From: Caulobacter segnis
Lineage (GTDB): Bacteria; Pseudomonadota; Alphaproteobacteria; Caulobacterales; Caulobacteraceae
Reading direction: 5' to 3'
Assembly (NCBI RefSeq): GCF_003243465.1
Contig: NZ_QFQZ01000009.1
Coordinates: 11,857-75,856, forward strand
DNA length: 64,000 bases
Below, in pieces: positions 9,101 through 16,594 of this stretch. Below the pieces are notes generated by a model. That model saw only the letters and a program-made list of their open reading frames with translations, did no database searches and was not told the origin of the DNA. Position 1 is the stretch's first letter. Every line of letters begins with the position of its first letter. Made by a program: the position numbers and the translations under genes.

Positions 9101-9904
9101 ATGATCGCGCGTCGCGGCTATGCCGACGGGCCGTTTGGCCAGGTGCACTTCCACGATACGGGCGGCGAGGGGACGCCGATCGTCCTGAGCCACCAGTCGC
9201 CGCAGTCGGCGCGCCAGTTCGATCTCCTCGTCCCGGTGCTCGCCGCCAAGGGCTTGAGAGTGATCGCCGTCGATCATCCTGGCTTTGGCAATTCCGACCC
9301 GACGCCCGGCGTCCCGACGATCGCGGATTACGCAGCGGTGTTCCCCGTGGTGCTCGACCATCTTGGCGTCGCGCGCGCCGCGTTCGCCGGCCATCACACC
9401 GGCGCCCAGGTGGTGACCGAGGTGGCGCTGCGCTGGCCCGACCGCGTGACCCGACTGATCCTGAACGGGCCGTCGCCGTTCACCGAAGCCGAGCTCCAGC
9501 ACCTGCGCGACACGGTGACAGCCGAGGAGAAGGACATGGTCCATCACCAGGACGGCAGTCACCTGTCTCACACCTTCGAGGTGCGCTGGCGACTGCACGG
9601 TCCCAATCCCGATCCGGCCGTGCTGACCCGCATCGTGGCCGAGAAGTTCATCGGCTATGGCGAGATGTGGTGGGGGCACAACGCGGCCTTCCACTATGAC
9701 CACGCCGAAGCCATGAAGCAGGTCACGCATCCGACGCTGATTCTGACCAACCCGGATGATGTCATCTACGACGCGGCCTTGCGGGCCCGCGAACTGCGGC
9801 CGGACTTCGCCTTCGTGGAACTGCCGGGCGGCGGTGTCGACGTGGTCGACGCCTATCCCGAGGAATGGGCGCGGGTGGTCAGCGAGTTCCTGCAGGCCGC
9901 CTAG
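9101..9904 (+). CDS. Alpha/beta-hydrolase with His in the nucleophile position (GHHTG)
   Basis: A 267-residue alpha/beta-hydrolase without a signal peptide, hence cytoplasmic. The elbow that normally reads G-x-S-x-G is G97-H-H-T-G101, putting His99 where Ser, Asp or Cys is expected. The oxyanion strand reads HQSPQSA rather than HGxxG, and the core has DHPGFGNSD. The same pattern (HxSPxS plus GxHT) recurs in the genes at 60054 and 63607, so it is not a sequencing slip. The preceding gene ends 14 bases upstream, and the convergent SDR gene's stop lies 3 bases beyond this one. It may be a lyase, a cofactor-free enzyme, or a hydrolase using another residue. Confidence 0.85.
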   Translation: MIARRGYADGPFGQVHFHDTGGEGTPIVLSHQSPQSARQFDLLVPVLAAKGLRVIAVDHPGFGNSDPTPGVPTIADYAAVFPVVLDHLGVARAAFAGHHTGAQVVTEVALRWPDRVTRLILNGPSPFTEAELQHLRDTVTAEEKDMVHHQDGSHLSHTFEVRWRLHGPNPDPAVLTRIVAEKFIGYGEMWWGHNAAFHYDHAEAMKQVTHPTLILTNPDDVIYDAALRARELRPDFAFVELPGGGVDVVDAYPEEWARVVSEFLQAA

Positions 9905-9907
9905 GCC

Positions 9908-10624
9908 TCACCAGGGAACCGGCTCGCCGTTCAGGTTCAGAAACTGGCCGCTGTGCGCCGAGGTCATCTCGGCGATCACGGCGCGCTGGCGGCGGACGCT
10001 CTCGTCGACGGGCCAGGTCGCGTTCGCGCCGCCAATATCGGTCTGCGTCCAGCCCGGCGCCATGGACATCACCGTGACGCCGCGCTCGCGCAGATCGATC
10101 GACAGACCCTTGGTCAGCATGTTCAGCGCCGCCTTGCTGGTGCGATAGGCGTGGGATTGGCCCTGGGTGTTGCTGGCGATCGAGCCAAGGTCCGAGGACA
10201 TCATCACCACCAGCTTCCGTTCGCCGAGCATCAGGTTCGGCAACAGAGCGGCCGTCAGCCGGAAGACGCCGAGGACGTTGACTCGCAAAATCTCTTCCCA
10301 CTGGTCGTAGTCCATGCCGTCCAGCGTCTGCCGCGCGGCGCTGTCCTCCCAGCCGCCGCCATACAGGCCGGCATTGTTGATCAGGATGTCGATGGCGACG
10401 CCGTCGAGGCGCGACGCCAGCGCGGCGATGGACCCGGCCTCGCCCGTGTCGAGCCGCTCGATCCTAAGCCTTGCGGGATAGCGCTCATGCAATTCGGCTA
10501 GGGCGATAGCCTGGTCCGGCGCGCGGCAGGCGGCGATCACGGACTGGCCCGCGGCGAGCGCCTGGCGCACATGCTCCAGCCCGATGCCGCGATTGGCGCC
10601 GCTTACAAGGACAGTCTCGGTCAT
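9908..10624 (-). CDS. Short-chain dehydrogenase/reductase
   Basis: A 238-residue NAD(P)-dependent oxidoreductase of the classical SDR family, closest in style to C-factor-like SDRs. It has the SGANRGIG cofactor loop near the N-terminus, INNAG at about 85-90, the serine in MMSSDLGS, and the catalytic pair in YRTSK. It starts at ATG 10624, 37 bases after the flavin monooxygenase, and closes the long minus-strand operon. It probably oxidises or reduces a hydroxy/keto intermediate of that pathway. Confidence 0.87.
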   Translation of the reverse strand: MTETVLVSGANRGIGLEHVRQALAAGQSVIAACRAPDQAIALAELHERYPARLRIERLDTGEAGSIAALASRLDGVAIDILINNAGLYGGGWEDSAARQTLDGMDYDQWEEILRVNVLGVFRLTAALLPNLMLGERKLVVMMSSDLGSIASNTQGQSHAYRTSKAALNMLTKGLSIDLRERGVTVMSMAPGWTQTDIGGANATWPVDESVRRQRAVIAEMTSAHSGQFLNLNGEPVPW

Positions 10625-10661
10625 GCTTGAGGCTCCATGGGCGGCGCGAAGGGCGCGAGGA

Positions 10662-11828
10662 TCAGATTTCGACGGTGGCCGCGTCGTAGTCGAACAGACC
10701 CAGCGTCTCTTCGTTCTTCAGGCCGCCGAGACCGAAGGTGTCGGTCTCCTGGCCCTGCATGCGGTCGGCGTTGGCGTTCGATTCCAGCTGGATGAAGCTG
10801 GCGCGCTCGTGGCGGGCCTTCTCATAGCGGGTGAGGGCTTCATCGAGGCTCGAGGACGCGTCCAGCGCCCGCACCAGGACCACGGCGTCCTCGATGCCGG
10901 CGGCGGCGCCTTGGCCCAGGAACGGCGTCATGGCGTGGGCGGCGTCGCCCAGCAGGGTGATGTGATCGCCCACGCGCCAGGTCGGCAGCGGCTTGCGGGC
11001 GTTGATCGCCCACTTGTAGAGGCGGCTTTCGTCGATCTGGGCGATCATCGTGTGGATGTCGGGACACCAGCCCTCGAACGCCGCCGACAGCTCGGCCTTG
11101 GTGGCGGGGATCGTCCAGCCGTCGTCCTCCCAGCCCGCCTGACGGATGAAGAAGACCAGGTTAAGGATCTCGGAATTGCGGACCGGGTAGCGCACCATCA
11201 TGCGACTGGGGCCGATGTGCATGCCGGGGTTCTTGGCCAGGTCTTCGACCGTTGGCGTCACCGGGATCAGCGCCCGGTAGCAGACGTGGCCGGTGAAGTG
11301 CGGCTTGGCTTCCTCGAACAGCTTGCGCACGACGGACTTCACGCCGTCGGCGCCGATCAGCAGGTCGGCGCGGAAGGTCTCGCCGTCCTCCAAGACCAGC
11401 TCGGCGCCGCCTTCGACCGGCCCGACACGCTCGACGCGGCGACCGATGTGCAGGCGCGCGCCGGCGTCCTGCGCCGCCTTCACCAGGATCGTGTGGAGGT
11501 CCGCCCGGTGGATGTAGACATAGGGCGCGCCGTATTTCTGGCGGGCTTCGTCGCCGCGTTCGAACTGGAACAGCAGCCGGTTGTCCTGCCAGTGGCGGAT
11601 CGTCTGGGCCTTGGGCTCGACGCCCGCCTTGGCCACGGCGTCGCCCAAGCCCAGGAATTGGAAGCCCTTCATGGCGTTCGGCGCAAGGGTCACGCCCGCG
11701 CCGATATCGGCCCAGGCCGGCGCGGCCTCGAAGATGTCGACGCTGTAGCCGGCTCGCGCGAGGCCGACCCCCGCCGACAGGCCGCCGATGCCGCCGCCGA
11801 TGATCACGATGCTGGGCTTGGGATTCAC
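10662..11828 (-). CDS. FAD-dependent aromatic monooxygenase, salicylate-hydroxylase-like
   Basis: A 388-residue class A flavoprotein monooxygenase that would hydroxylate (or hydroxylate and decarboxylate) a ring using NAD(P)H and O2. It has the ADP-binding GGGIGG near residues 11-16, the DG motif in LLIGADGVKS, and the FAD-ribityl motif GDAAHAMTPFLGQGAA. The start is GTG 11828, decided by a TGGAGG 7 bases upstream; no ATG fits. A copy of the TATCCGC dyad sits 86 bases before the start, overlapping the stop of the aldehyde dehydrogenase gene, so this gene likely has its own promoter within the operon. The aromatic substrate is not identified. Confidence 0.88.
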   Translation of the reverse strand: MNPKPSIVIIGGGIGGLSAGVGLARAGYSVDIFEAAPAWADIGAGVTLAPNAMKGFQFLGLGDAVAKAGVEPKAQTIRHWQDNRLLFQFERGDEARQKYGAPYVYIHRADLHTILVKAAQDAGARLHIGRRVERVGPVEGGAELVLEDGETFRADLLIGADGVKSVVRKLFEEAKPHFTGHVCYRALIPVTPTVEDLAKNPGMHIGPSRMMVRYPVRNSEILNLVFFIRQAGWEDDGWTIPATKAELSAAFEGWCPDIHTMIAQIDESRLYKWAINARKPLPTWRVGDHITLLGDAAHAMTPFLGQGAAAGIEDAVVLVRALDASSSLDEALTRYEKARHERASFIQLESNANADRMQGQETDTFGLGGLKNEETLGLFDYDAATVEI

Positions 11829-11913
11829 GCGCGGCCTCCAGGCGGACTTCGAAGAGTATCGAGCCTTCGCCTGTAGAACGCGCCCGGCGAACCGGCAAAG
11901 GCCCAGATCAAGC

Positions 11914-11930
11914 TCGCCGCTAAGCGGATA
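11914..11930. promoter_or_regulatory. TATCCGC-N3-GCGGATA operator inside the 3' end of gabD-like gene
   Basis: On the plus strand it reads TCGCCGC-TAA-GCGGATA, 12 of 14 dyad positions. It overlaps the TAG stop of the gene ending at 11920 and lies 86 bases before the monooxygenase start at 11828. Confidence 0.55.
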
Positions 11931-13398
11931 GCTCGAGGCCGATCCCGACGTATTTCAGCTCCATGTAGTCGTCCATGCCGTACTTGGAGCCTTCGCGGCC
12001 GAGGCCCGAGGCCTTCACGCCACCGAACGGCGCGACCTCGGTGGAGATCAGGCCCTCGTTGACGCCGACCATGCCGTATTCCAGCGCCTCGCTGACCCGG
12101 AAGGCGCGCGAGAGGTTCTGAGTGTAGAGATAGGCGGCCAGGCCGAACGGCGTGTCGTTGGCGAGGCGGATCGCCTCGGCCTCGGTCTCGAACCGGAAGA
12201 TCGGCGCGACCGGACCGAAGATTTCCTCGCGGAAGCAAAGAGCGTCGACCGGCGTGTCGACCAGCACGGTCGGTTGGTAGAAGAGGCCGCCGTTCGGCGC
12301 CGGCCCGCCGCCGCGCGCGACCTTGGCGCCGCGGGCGATGGCGTCATGGACGTATTCGTCGACCTTGGCGAAGGCGCTCTGGTCGACGAGCGGGCCGATG
12401 GTGACGCCGGGCTCCAGGCCGTCGCCGACCTTCAAGCTGTCGACGGCTCGGTTCAGCGCCTCGACAAAGGCGTCGTGGATGCCCGCCTGGACCAGCAGGC
12501 GATTGGCGCAGACGCAGGTCTGGCCGCTGTTGCGGAACTTGGCCACCAGAGCGCCGCGCGCGGCGGCCTCGGGATCGGCGTCGTCGAAGACGATGAAGGG
12601 CGCGTTGCCGCCCAGCTCCATCGAGGTCTTCTTGATGGTCGGGGCGCACTGGGCCAGCAGGGTCGCGCCGACCTCGGTCGAGCCGGTGAAGCTGAGTTTG
12701 CGGACGGTCGGGTTGCTGGTCAGCTCGCCGCCGATCGGACCCGCCGCCCCGGTGATGACGTTGCAGACGCCCGGCGGCAGACCGGCTCGCTGGGCCAGGA
12801 CGCCGATGGCCAGGGCCGAGAAGGGCGTCTTGCTGGCCGGACGGATCACGCCGGCGCAGCCCGCGGCCCAGCCGGCGCCCGCCTTGCGGGTGATCATCGC
12901 CGCCGGGAAGTTCCAGGGCGTGATGGCCGCGAAGACACCGACCGGCTCCTTGCGGACCAGGATGCGACGTTCGGCCCGGTTCTCCGGAATGATGTCGCCG
13001 TAGGCGCGCTTGGCCTCCTCGGCGAACCACTCGATGTAGCTGGCGGCGTAGCGGATCTCGCCCTGGCTCTCGACCAGCGGCTTTCCCTGCTCGGCGGTCA
13101 TGATGCGCGCCAGGTCGTCGACATTGGCCAGCATAAGGTCAAACAACCGGCGCAGGATCGCCGACCGCTCGCCGGCCGTGGTCTTGCGCCACCGGGCGAA
13201 GGCTGATTGGGCCGCGGCGATGGCCGCGCGGGTTTCCTCGACCCCAAGGTTCGGGACATGGCCGATGGCCGCGCCCGTCGAGGGGTTGGTCACCGCCAGA
13301 GTCCTGCCGTCCGCGGCGTCGATCCATTGGCCGCCGACAAGCGCCTGCTGGCGCAGAAGGTCGGGGTCGGCCAGGTTCAGCGGATTGAACACGGTCAT
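11920..13398 (-). CDS. gabD: GabD-type aldehyde dehydrogenase
   Basis: A 492-residue NAD(P)-dependent aldehyde dehydrogenase of the succinate-semialdehyde dehydrogenase subgroup. The catalytic cysteine is in NSGQTCVCANR and the general base in MELGGNAPFIVFDDAD; TPWNFPAAMITRK binds the cofactor. It would oxidise an aldehyde diacid such as succinic semialdehyde or a methyl homologue. A dyad operator lies 75 bases upstream, overlapping the stop of the VOC gene, so the gene probably starts its own transcript. The family assignment is strong; the pathway substrate here is inferred. Confidence 0.85.
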   Translation of the reverse strand: MTVFNPLNLADPDLLRQQALVGGQWIDAADGRTLAVTNPSTGAAIGHVPNLGVEETRAAIAAAQSAFARWRKTTAGERSAILRRLFDLMLANVDDLARIMTAEQGKPLVESQGEIRYAASYIEWFAEEAKRAYGDIIPENRAERRILVRKEPVGVFAAITPWNFPAAMITRKAGAGWAAGCAGVIRPASKTPFSALAIGVLAQRAGLPPGVCNVITGAAGPIGGELTSNPTVRKLSFTGSTEVGATLLAQCAPTIKKTSMELGGNAPFIVFDDADPEAAARGALVAKFRNSGQTCVCANRLLVQAGIHDAFVEALNRAVDSLKVGDGLEPGVTIGPLVDQSAFAKVDEYVHDAIARGAKVARGGGPAPNGGLFYQPTVLVDTPVDALCFREEIFGPVAPIFRFETEAEAIRLANDTPFGLAAYLYTQNLSRAFRVSEALEYGMVGVNEGLISTEVAPFGGVKASGLGREGSKYGMDDYMELKYVGIGLELSA

Positions 13399-13472
13399 GG
13401 CGGCGGCTCCCTCGTCGTTGGAGGCGAACCGTTACCGGTCGTGACGGGCGCGGAGCGAACGCGCGCGCGGCT

Positions 13473-13489
13473 TCACCGCTGAGCGGATA
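13473..13489. promoter_or_regulatory. TATCCGC-N3-GCGGATA operator inside the 3' end of the VOC gene
   Basis: Plus-strand TCACCGC-TGA-GCGGATA matches 12 of 14 positions. It covers the stop codon of the gene ending at 13473 and lies 75 bases before the aldehyde dehydrogenase start at 13398. Confidence 0.55.
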
Positions 13490-13979
13490 GCGGCTCGCTG
13501 GTCAGGTTCTGATCGGCCGGATCGCGCTCGATCAGATTGACGATCACGCCGTCCGGGTCGCGAAGACTGATCTCGACCTGGGCGCGGTGGGGAAGGCGGA
13601 AGACGTGCTTTGGGCCAACCCAGGTCGCTCCGGCGGCCGTCAGCCGGGAGACGGTGTCGTCCAGGCCGGCGGTGTAGAAGATCAACGCTGCCTCGCCGAT
13701 CCGCGCGGCGCCGCTCGCGGCGGGTATCACCTCGGCCTCGTGCCGGGAATCCAGCTGGAACAGGCCGACCATGCCGAAGTTCGAGCCGTCGGCCTTCAGG
13801 ATGCGGACCGGATAGGGCCAATGCAGATCAAAGCCGATCAACGCGCTGGCGGAGGGATCCTCCAGCAGGCCTTCGTAATAGACCGTGGTCAGCCCCAGCG
13901 CGCCGTAGAAGGCCGTGGAGCGCTCAAGATCGCGAACGAACAGCGTGGCCCTGATCAGGGCCGAACAGGCTGGGGTCAT
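13473..13979 (-). CDS. VOC-superfamily (glyoxalase/dioxygenase fold) protein
   Basis: A 168-residue protein of the vicinal-oxygen-chelate superfamily. The first repeat begins ATLFVRDLERSTAFYGALGL and the second half has ISLRDPDGVIVNLIE, both typical. Such proteins include glyoxalases, extradiol dioxygenases and epimerases, so the reaction is open. The final codons double as the operator at 13473-13489. It begins 15 bases after the alcohol dehydrogenase stop and is probably co-transcribed with it. Confidence 0.78.
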   Translation of the reverse strand: MTPACSALIRATLFVRDLERSTAFYGALGLTTVYYEGLLEDPSASALIGFDLHWPYPVRILKADGSNFGMVGLFQLDSRHEAEVIPAASGAARIGEAALIFYTAGLDDTVSRLTAAGATWVGPKHVFRLPHRAQVEISLRDPDGVIVNLIERDPADQNLTSEPLSAQR

Positions 13980-13994
13980 GGCTGCATCCGTCTT

Positions 13995-15134
13995 TCAGGC
14001 GCCGTGCGGCAGCAGGATCTGGCGGATGGCCGAGCCGTCCTCCAGGGCGTCCAGCAGGCGGTTGATGTCCGAAAGAGGGCTTTGCGAGGTGAGCAGGTGC
14101 TCGACCGGCAGCCGGCCGGCTTTCCAGAGGCGGATGTACTTGGGAATGTCGCGCGCCGGCACGGCCGAGCCCATGTAGCTGCCGATCAGGGTCTTGCCTT
14201 CCGCCACCAGCGATACGGCGGGGAAGCTCAGCATGTCGGCCGGATTGGGCAGGCCGACGGTGACGATCCGCGCGCCGCGGCGGCCGGCGGCGTAGGCGGC
14301 CAGCAGAACGGCGGCCTTGCCGGCGGTCTCGATCACGACGTCCGCGCCGCGCGGTAGCACCGACTTGATCCCCGCTTCAGCCTCGGCCGGGGCGAAGGCC
14401 GCCGCGGCGCCGAGCTTCAGGGCCAGTTCGCGCTTGGCGGGGACGGGGTCGATCGCGATCACCGGGCTGGCGCCGCTGGCGACCGCGCCCAGCAGGGCCG
14501 ACAGGCCGACGCCGCCCAGGCCGTAGACCACGACGCTCTCGCCGGGTTGGACCTTGGCGCTGTTCATCACCGCGCCGACGCCGGTCAGCACCGCGCAGCC
14601 GAACAGGGCGGCGATCTCGGGTGGTACGTCGCTGTCGATCTTCACCGCCGAGCGGCGGTCGACCACGGCGTATTCGGCGAAGCCCGAGACGCCCAGGTGA
14701 TGCTTGATCGGCGTGTCGCCCTCGCGCAGCCGCGAGCCGCCGCGCAGCATGCGGCCCTCGCCATTGGCGCGCGAGCCGGGTCCGCAGAGATAGCTCTCGC
14801 CCGCGACGCAGTCCTCGCACTCGCCGCAGGCCGGCAGGAACGCCATGACCACGCGGTCGCCGACCTTGAACGCCGGGTCATCGGCCGAGCCCAGGACCTC
14901 GACGATTCCCGTCGCCTCGTGGCCCAGGGCCATCGGCATCGGGCGCGGACGATCGCCGTTCACGACCGACAGGTCGCTGTGGCACAGGCCGGCGGCGTCG
15001 ATGCGGATGAGCAGCTCGCCAGGGCCCGGGGGATCCAGCGTCAGCTCGGCGACCCGCAGCGGCGCGGAGTCGCGATAGGGGCGGGCGCAGCAGCCGCAGG
15101 CGTCCAGAACCAGCGCACGGATGGTCTTGGTCAT
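13995..15134 (-). CDS. Zinc-dependent medium-chain alcohol dehydrogenase
   Basis: A 379-residue NAD-dependent alcohol dehydrogenase of the zinc MDR family. Catalytic zinc ligands are Cys51 and His72/Glu73 (GHEATG). Structural zinc cysteines are at about 103, 106, 109 and 117 (CGECEDC...C). The cofactor loop is YGLGGVG. ATG 15134 overlaps the upstream stop as ATGA, so the frame extension to 15149 is rejected. In the operon it follows a C-C lyase and precedes a VOC protein and an aldehyde dehydrogenase, so an alcohol-aldehyde-acid sequence is plausible. Confidence 0.87.
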   Translation of the reverse strand: MTKTIRALVLDACGCCARPYRDSAPLRVAELTLDPPGPGELLIRIDAAGLCHSDLSVVNGDRPRPMPMALGHEATGIVEVLGSADDPAFKVGDRVVMAFLPACGECEDCVAGESYLCGPGSRANGEGRMLRGGSRLREGDTPIKHHLGVSGFAEYAVVDRRSAVKIDSDVPPEIAALFGCAVLTGVGAVMNSAKVQPGESVVVYGLGGVGLSALLGAVASGASPVIAIDPVPAKRELALKLGAAAAFAPAEAEAGIKSVLPRGADVVIETAGKAAVLLAAYAAGRRGARIVTVGLPNPADMLSFPAVSLVAEGKTLIGSYMGSAVPARDIPKYIRLWKAGRLPVEHLLTSQSPLSDINRLLDALEDGSAIRQILLPHGA

Positions 15135-15994
15135 TGCTTGCCGCCCCACTTCTCTTCGAACGCCCAGACGTCCTTGAAGCCGATAAGCTCGCAGAAGGCC
15201 TTGAAGTTGAACATGGGCATGTCGGCCGGCTCGCCGTCGCCCTCGTCACGCAGCTTGACCAGGGCCTGCTCGATGGCCGAGGCGGCGATCAGGCTGGTCA
15301 GAGAAGGATAGATGGCGAAGGCGAAGCCGATGTCGGCCAGCACGTCGCCCTTCAGCACCGGCGTCAGGCCGCCATTGGCCATGTTGGCCATGACCGGCTT
15401 GCCGAAGGTCTCGCAAGCCTTTCGCATCTCCTCTTCGCTGGTCAGGGCCTCGGGGAAGAGGACGTCGGCGCCGGCTTCGGCATAGGCCTCCAAGCGGCGC
15501 AGCGTCCCATCCAGGCCTTCCGATTGACGAGCGTCGGTACGGGCGACGATCAGCATGTCCTGGCGGGCGTCCTTGGCGACCTTGATCTTGTCGACCATGT
15601 CCTGGGTGGAGATCAGGCGCTTGAAGGGCGTGTGGCCGCACTTCTTGGGGAACTCCTGGTCCTCCAGCTGGATGGCGCTGACGCCGGCGGCCTCATACCC
15701 CTTGACCGTGTGATGGACGTTCAGCAGCCCGCCATAGCCAGTGTCGGCGTCGGCGATCAGCGCGGCCTTGCTCGTGCGAGCCACGGTCGCCATCCGATCC
15801 AGCATCTGGGTGTAGGTGGCGATGCCCGCGTCCGGCAGCCCATAGGCGGAGGCGGTCAGCCAGTAGCCCGTGCCATAGACGATGTCGAAGCCGACCCGGT
15901 CGGCCATCACCGCGGCGATCATGTCGTGGACACCCGGCACGACGAAGAACTTGCCGGCGGCGAGCTTCTGCTTGAGGACGGCGGTCTTGCTCAT
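15131..15994 (-). CDS. Isocitrate lyase/PEP mutase family lyase, 2,3-dimethylmalate-lyase-like
   Basis: A 287-residue TIM-barrel enzyme of the isocitrate lyase/PEP mutase superfamily. Magnesium-site residues are in ADADTGYGG (81-89) and ED (111-112). The loop KKCGH (117-121) carries the cysteine that marks the C-C lyases (isocitrate, methylisocitrate and 2,3-dimethylmalate lyases) rather than phosphonate mutases. It is translationally coupled to a LeuD-like subunit upstream (ATGA). That partner pair, not the methylcitrate cycle, argues for cleavage of a substituted malate into pyruvate plus a carboxylic acid, as in anaerobic nicotinate breakdown. 2-Methylisocitrate lyase or oxaloacetate decarboxylase are alternatives. 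Confidence 0.82.
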   Translation of the reverse strand: MSKTAVLKQKLAAGKFFVVPGVHDMIAAVMADRVGFDIVYGTGYWLTASAYGLPDAGIATYTQMLDRMATVARTSKAALIADADTGYGGLLNVHHTVKGYEAAGVSAIQLEDQEFPKKCGHTPFKRLISTQDMVDKIKVAKDARQDMLIVARTDARQSEGLDGTLRRLEAYAEAGADVLFPEALTSEEEMRKACETFGKPVMANMANGGLTPVLKGDVLADIGFAFAIYPSLTSLIAASAIEQALVKLRDEGDGEPADMPMFNFKAFCELIGFKDVWAFEEKWGGKQ

Positions 15995-16590
15995 GGATGG
16001 TCTCCAGGGAACAGCCACGGCTCGGCGACGCGCCGGCGGGCTTCGAAAGCTTCGATGTCGGCCCGGTGCAGGGCCTTGATGCGGGCGATGTCGTCCCAGC
16101 CGTTCAGCAGGGCTTCGCGCACGGCGGGATTGACCGAGAACGGCGCGGCCACGCCGTCGGCGACGGCCAGGGTCTGGGCGCGCAGATCGACTTGCAGGAG
16201 GGCGCCGCTCTCCAGGCCGTAGGGGAGGCCCTCGGCCTCATCCATGCGGATGGCCAGCACGCCGTTCTTGGCGCAGTTGGACTGGAAGATTTCGCCGAAG
16301 CTGGGAGCGATCACGACCTTCACGCCGGCTTCCTTCAGCGCCCAGACCGCCTGCTCGCGGCTGGACCCGCAACCGAAGTTCGGACCGGCGACCAGGATCG
16401 GCGCGCCGCTGGCGAGGGCGGCGAACATCGGCGCGTAGTCGGGCGCGTCCTGCTTGTCGTGAAAGGCCAGCTTGCCCAGGCCGTCGCGCGTGGTGATCAG
16501 CAGGAAGCGGGCGGGGTAAATAATGTCGGTGTCGACATTGGCGGCCGGTAGGCGCGCGATCGGACCTTCGACGACTTCGATCTTGTCCAT
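15991..16590 (-). CDS. Aconitase-family hydratase, small subunit (LeuD/DmdB-like)
   Basis: A 199-residue swivel subunit of the isopropylmalate isomerase/dimethylmaleate hydratase family. NVDTDIIYP near the N-terminus and NFGCGSSREQAVWAL in the middle are diagnostic. I take ATG 16590, four bases after the large-subunit stop; ATG 16611 would overlap it. It pairs with the large subunit at 16595 and is coupled by ATGA to the dimethylmalate-lyase-like gene. That context suggests hydration of a substituted maleate, not leucine synthesis; no leuA or leuB is present. A second pair lies at 55137-57168. Confidence 0.85.
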   Translation of the reverse strand: MDKIEVVEGPIARLPAANVDTDIIYPARFLLITTRDGLGKLAFHDKQDAPDYAPMFAALASGAPILVAGPNFGCGSSREQAVWALKEAGVKVVIAPSFGEIFQSNCAKNGVLAIRMDEAEGLPYGLESGALLQVDLRAQTLAVADGVAAPFSVNPAVREALLNGWDDIARIKALHRADIEAFEARRRVAEPWLFPGDHP

Positions 16591-16594
16591 GGCT

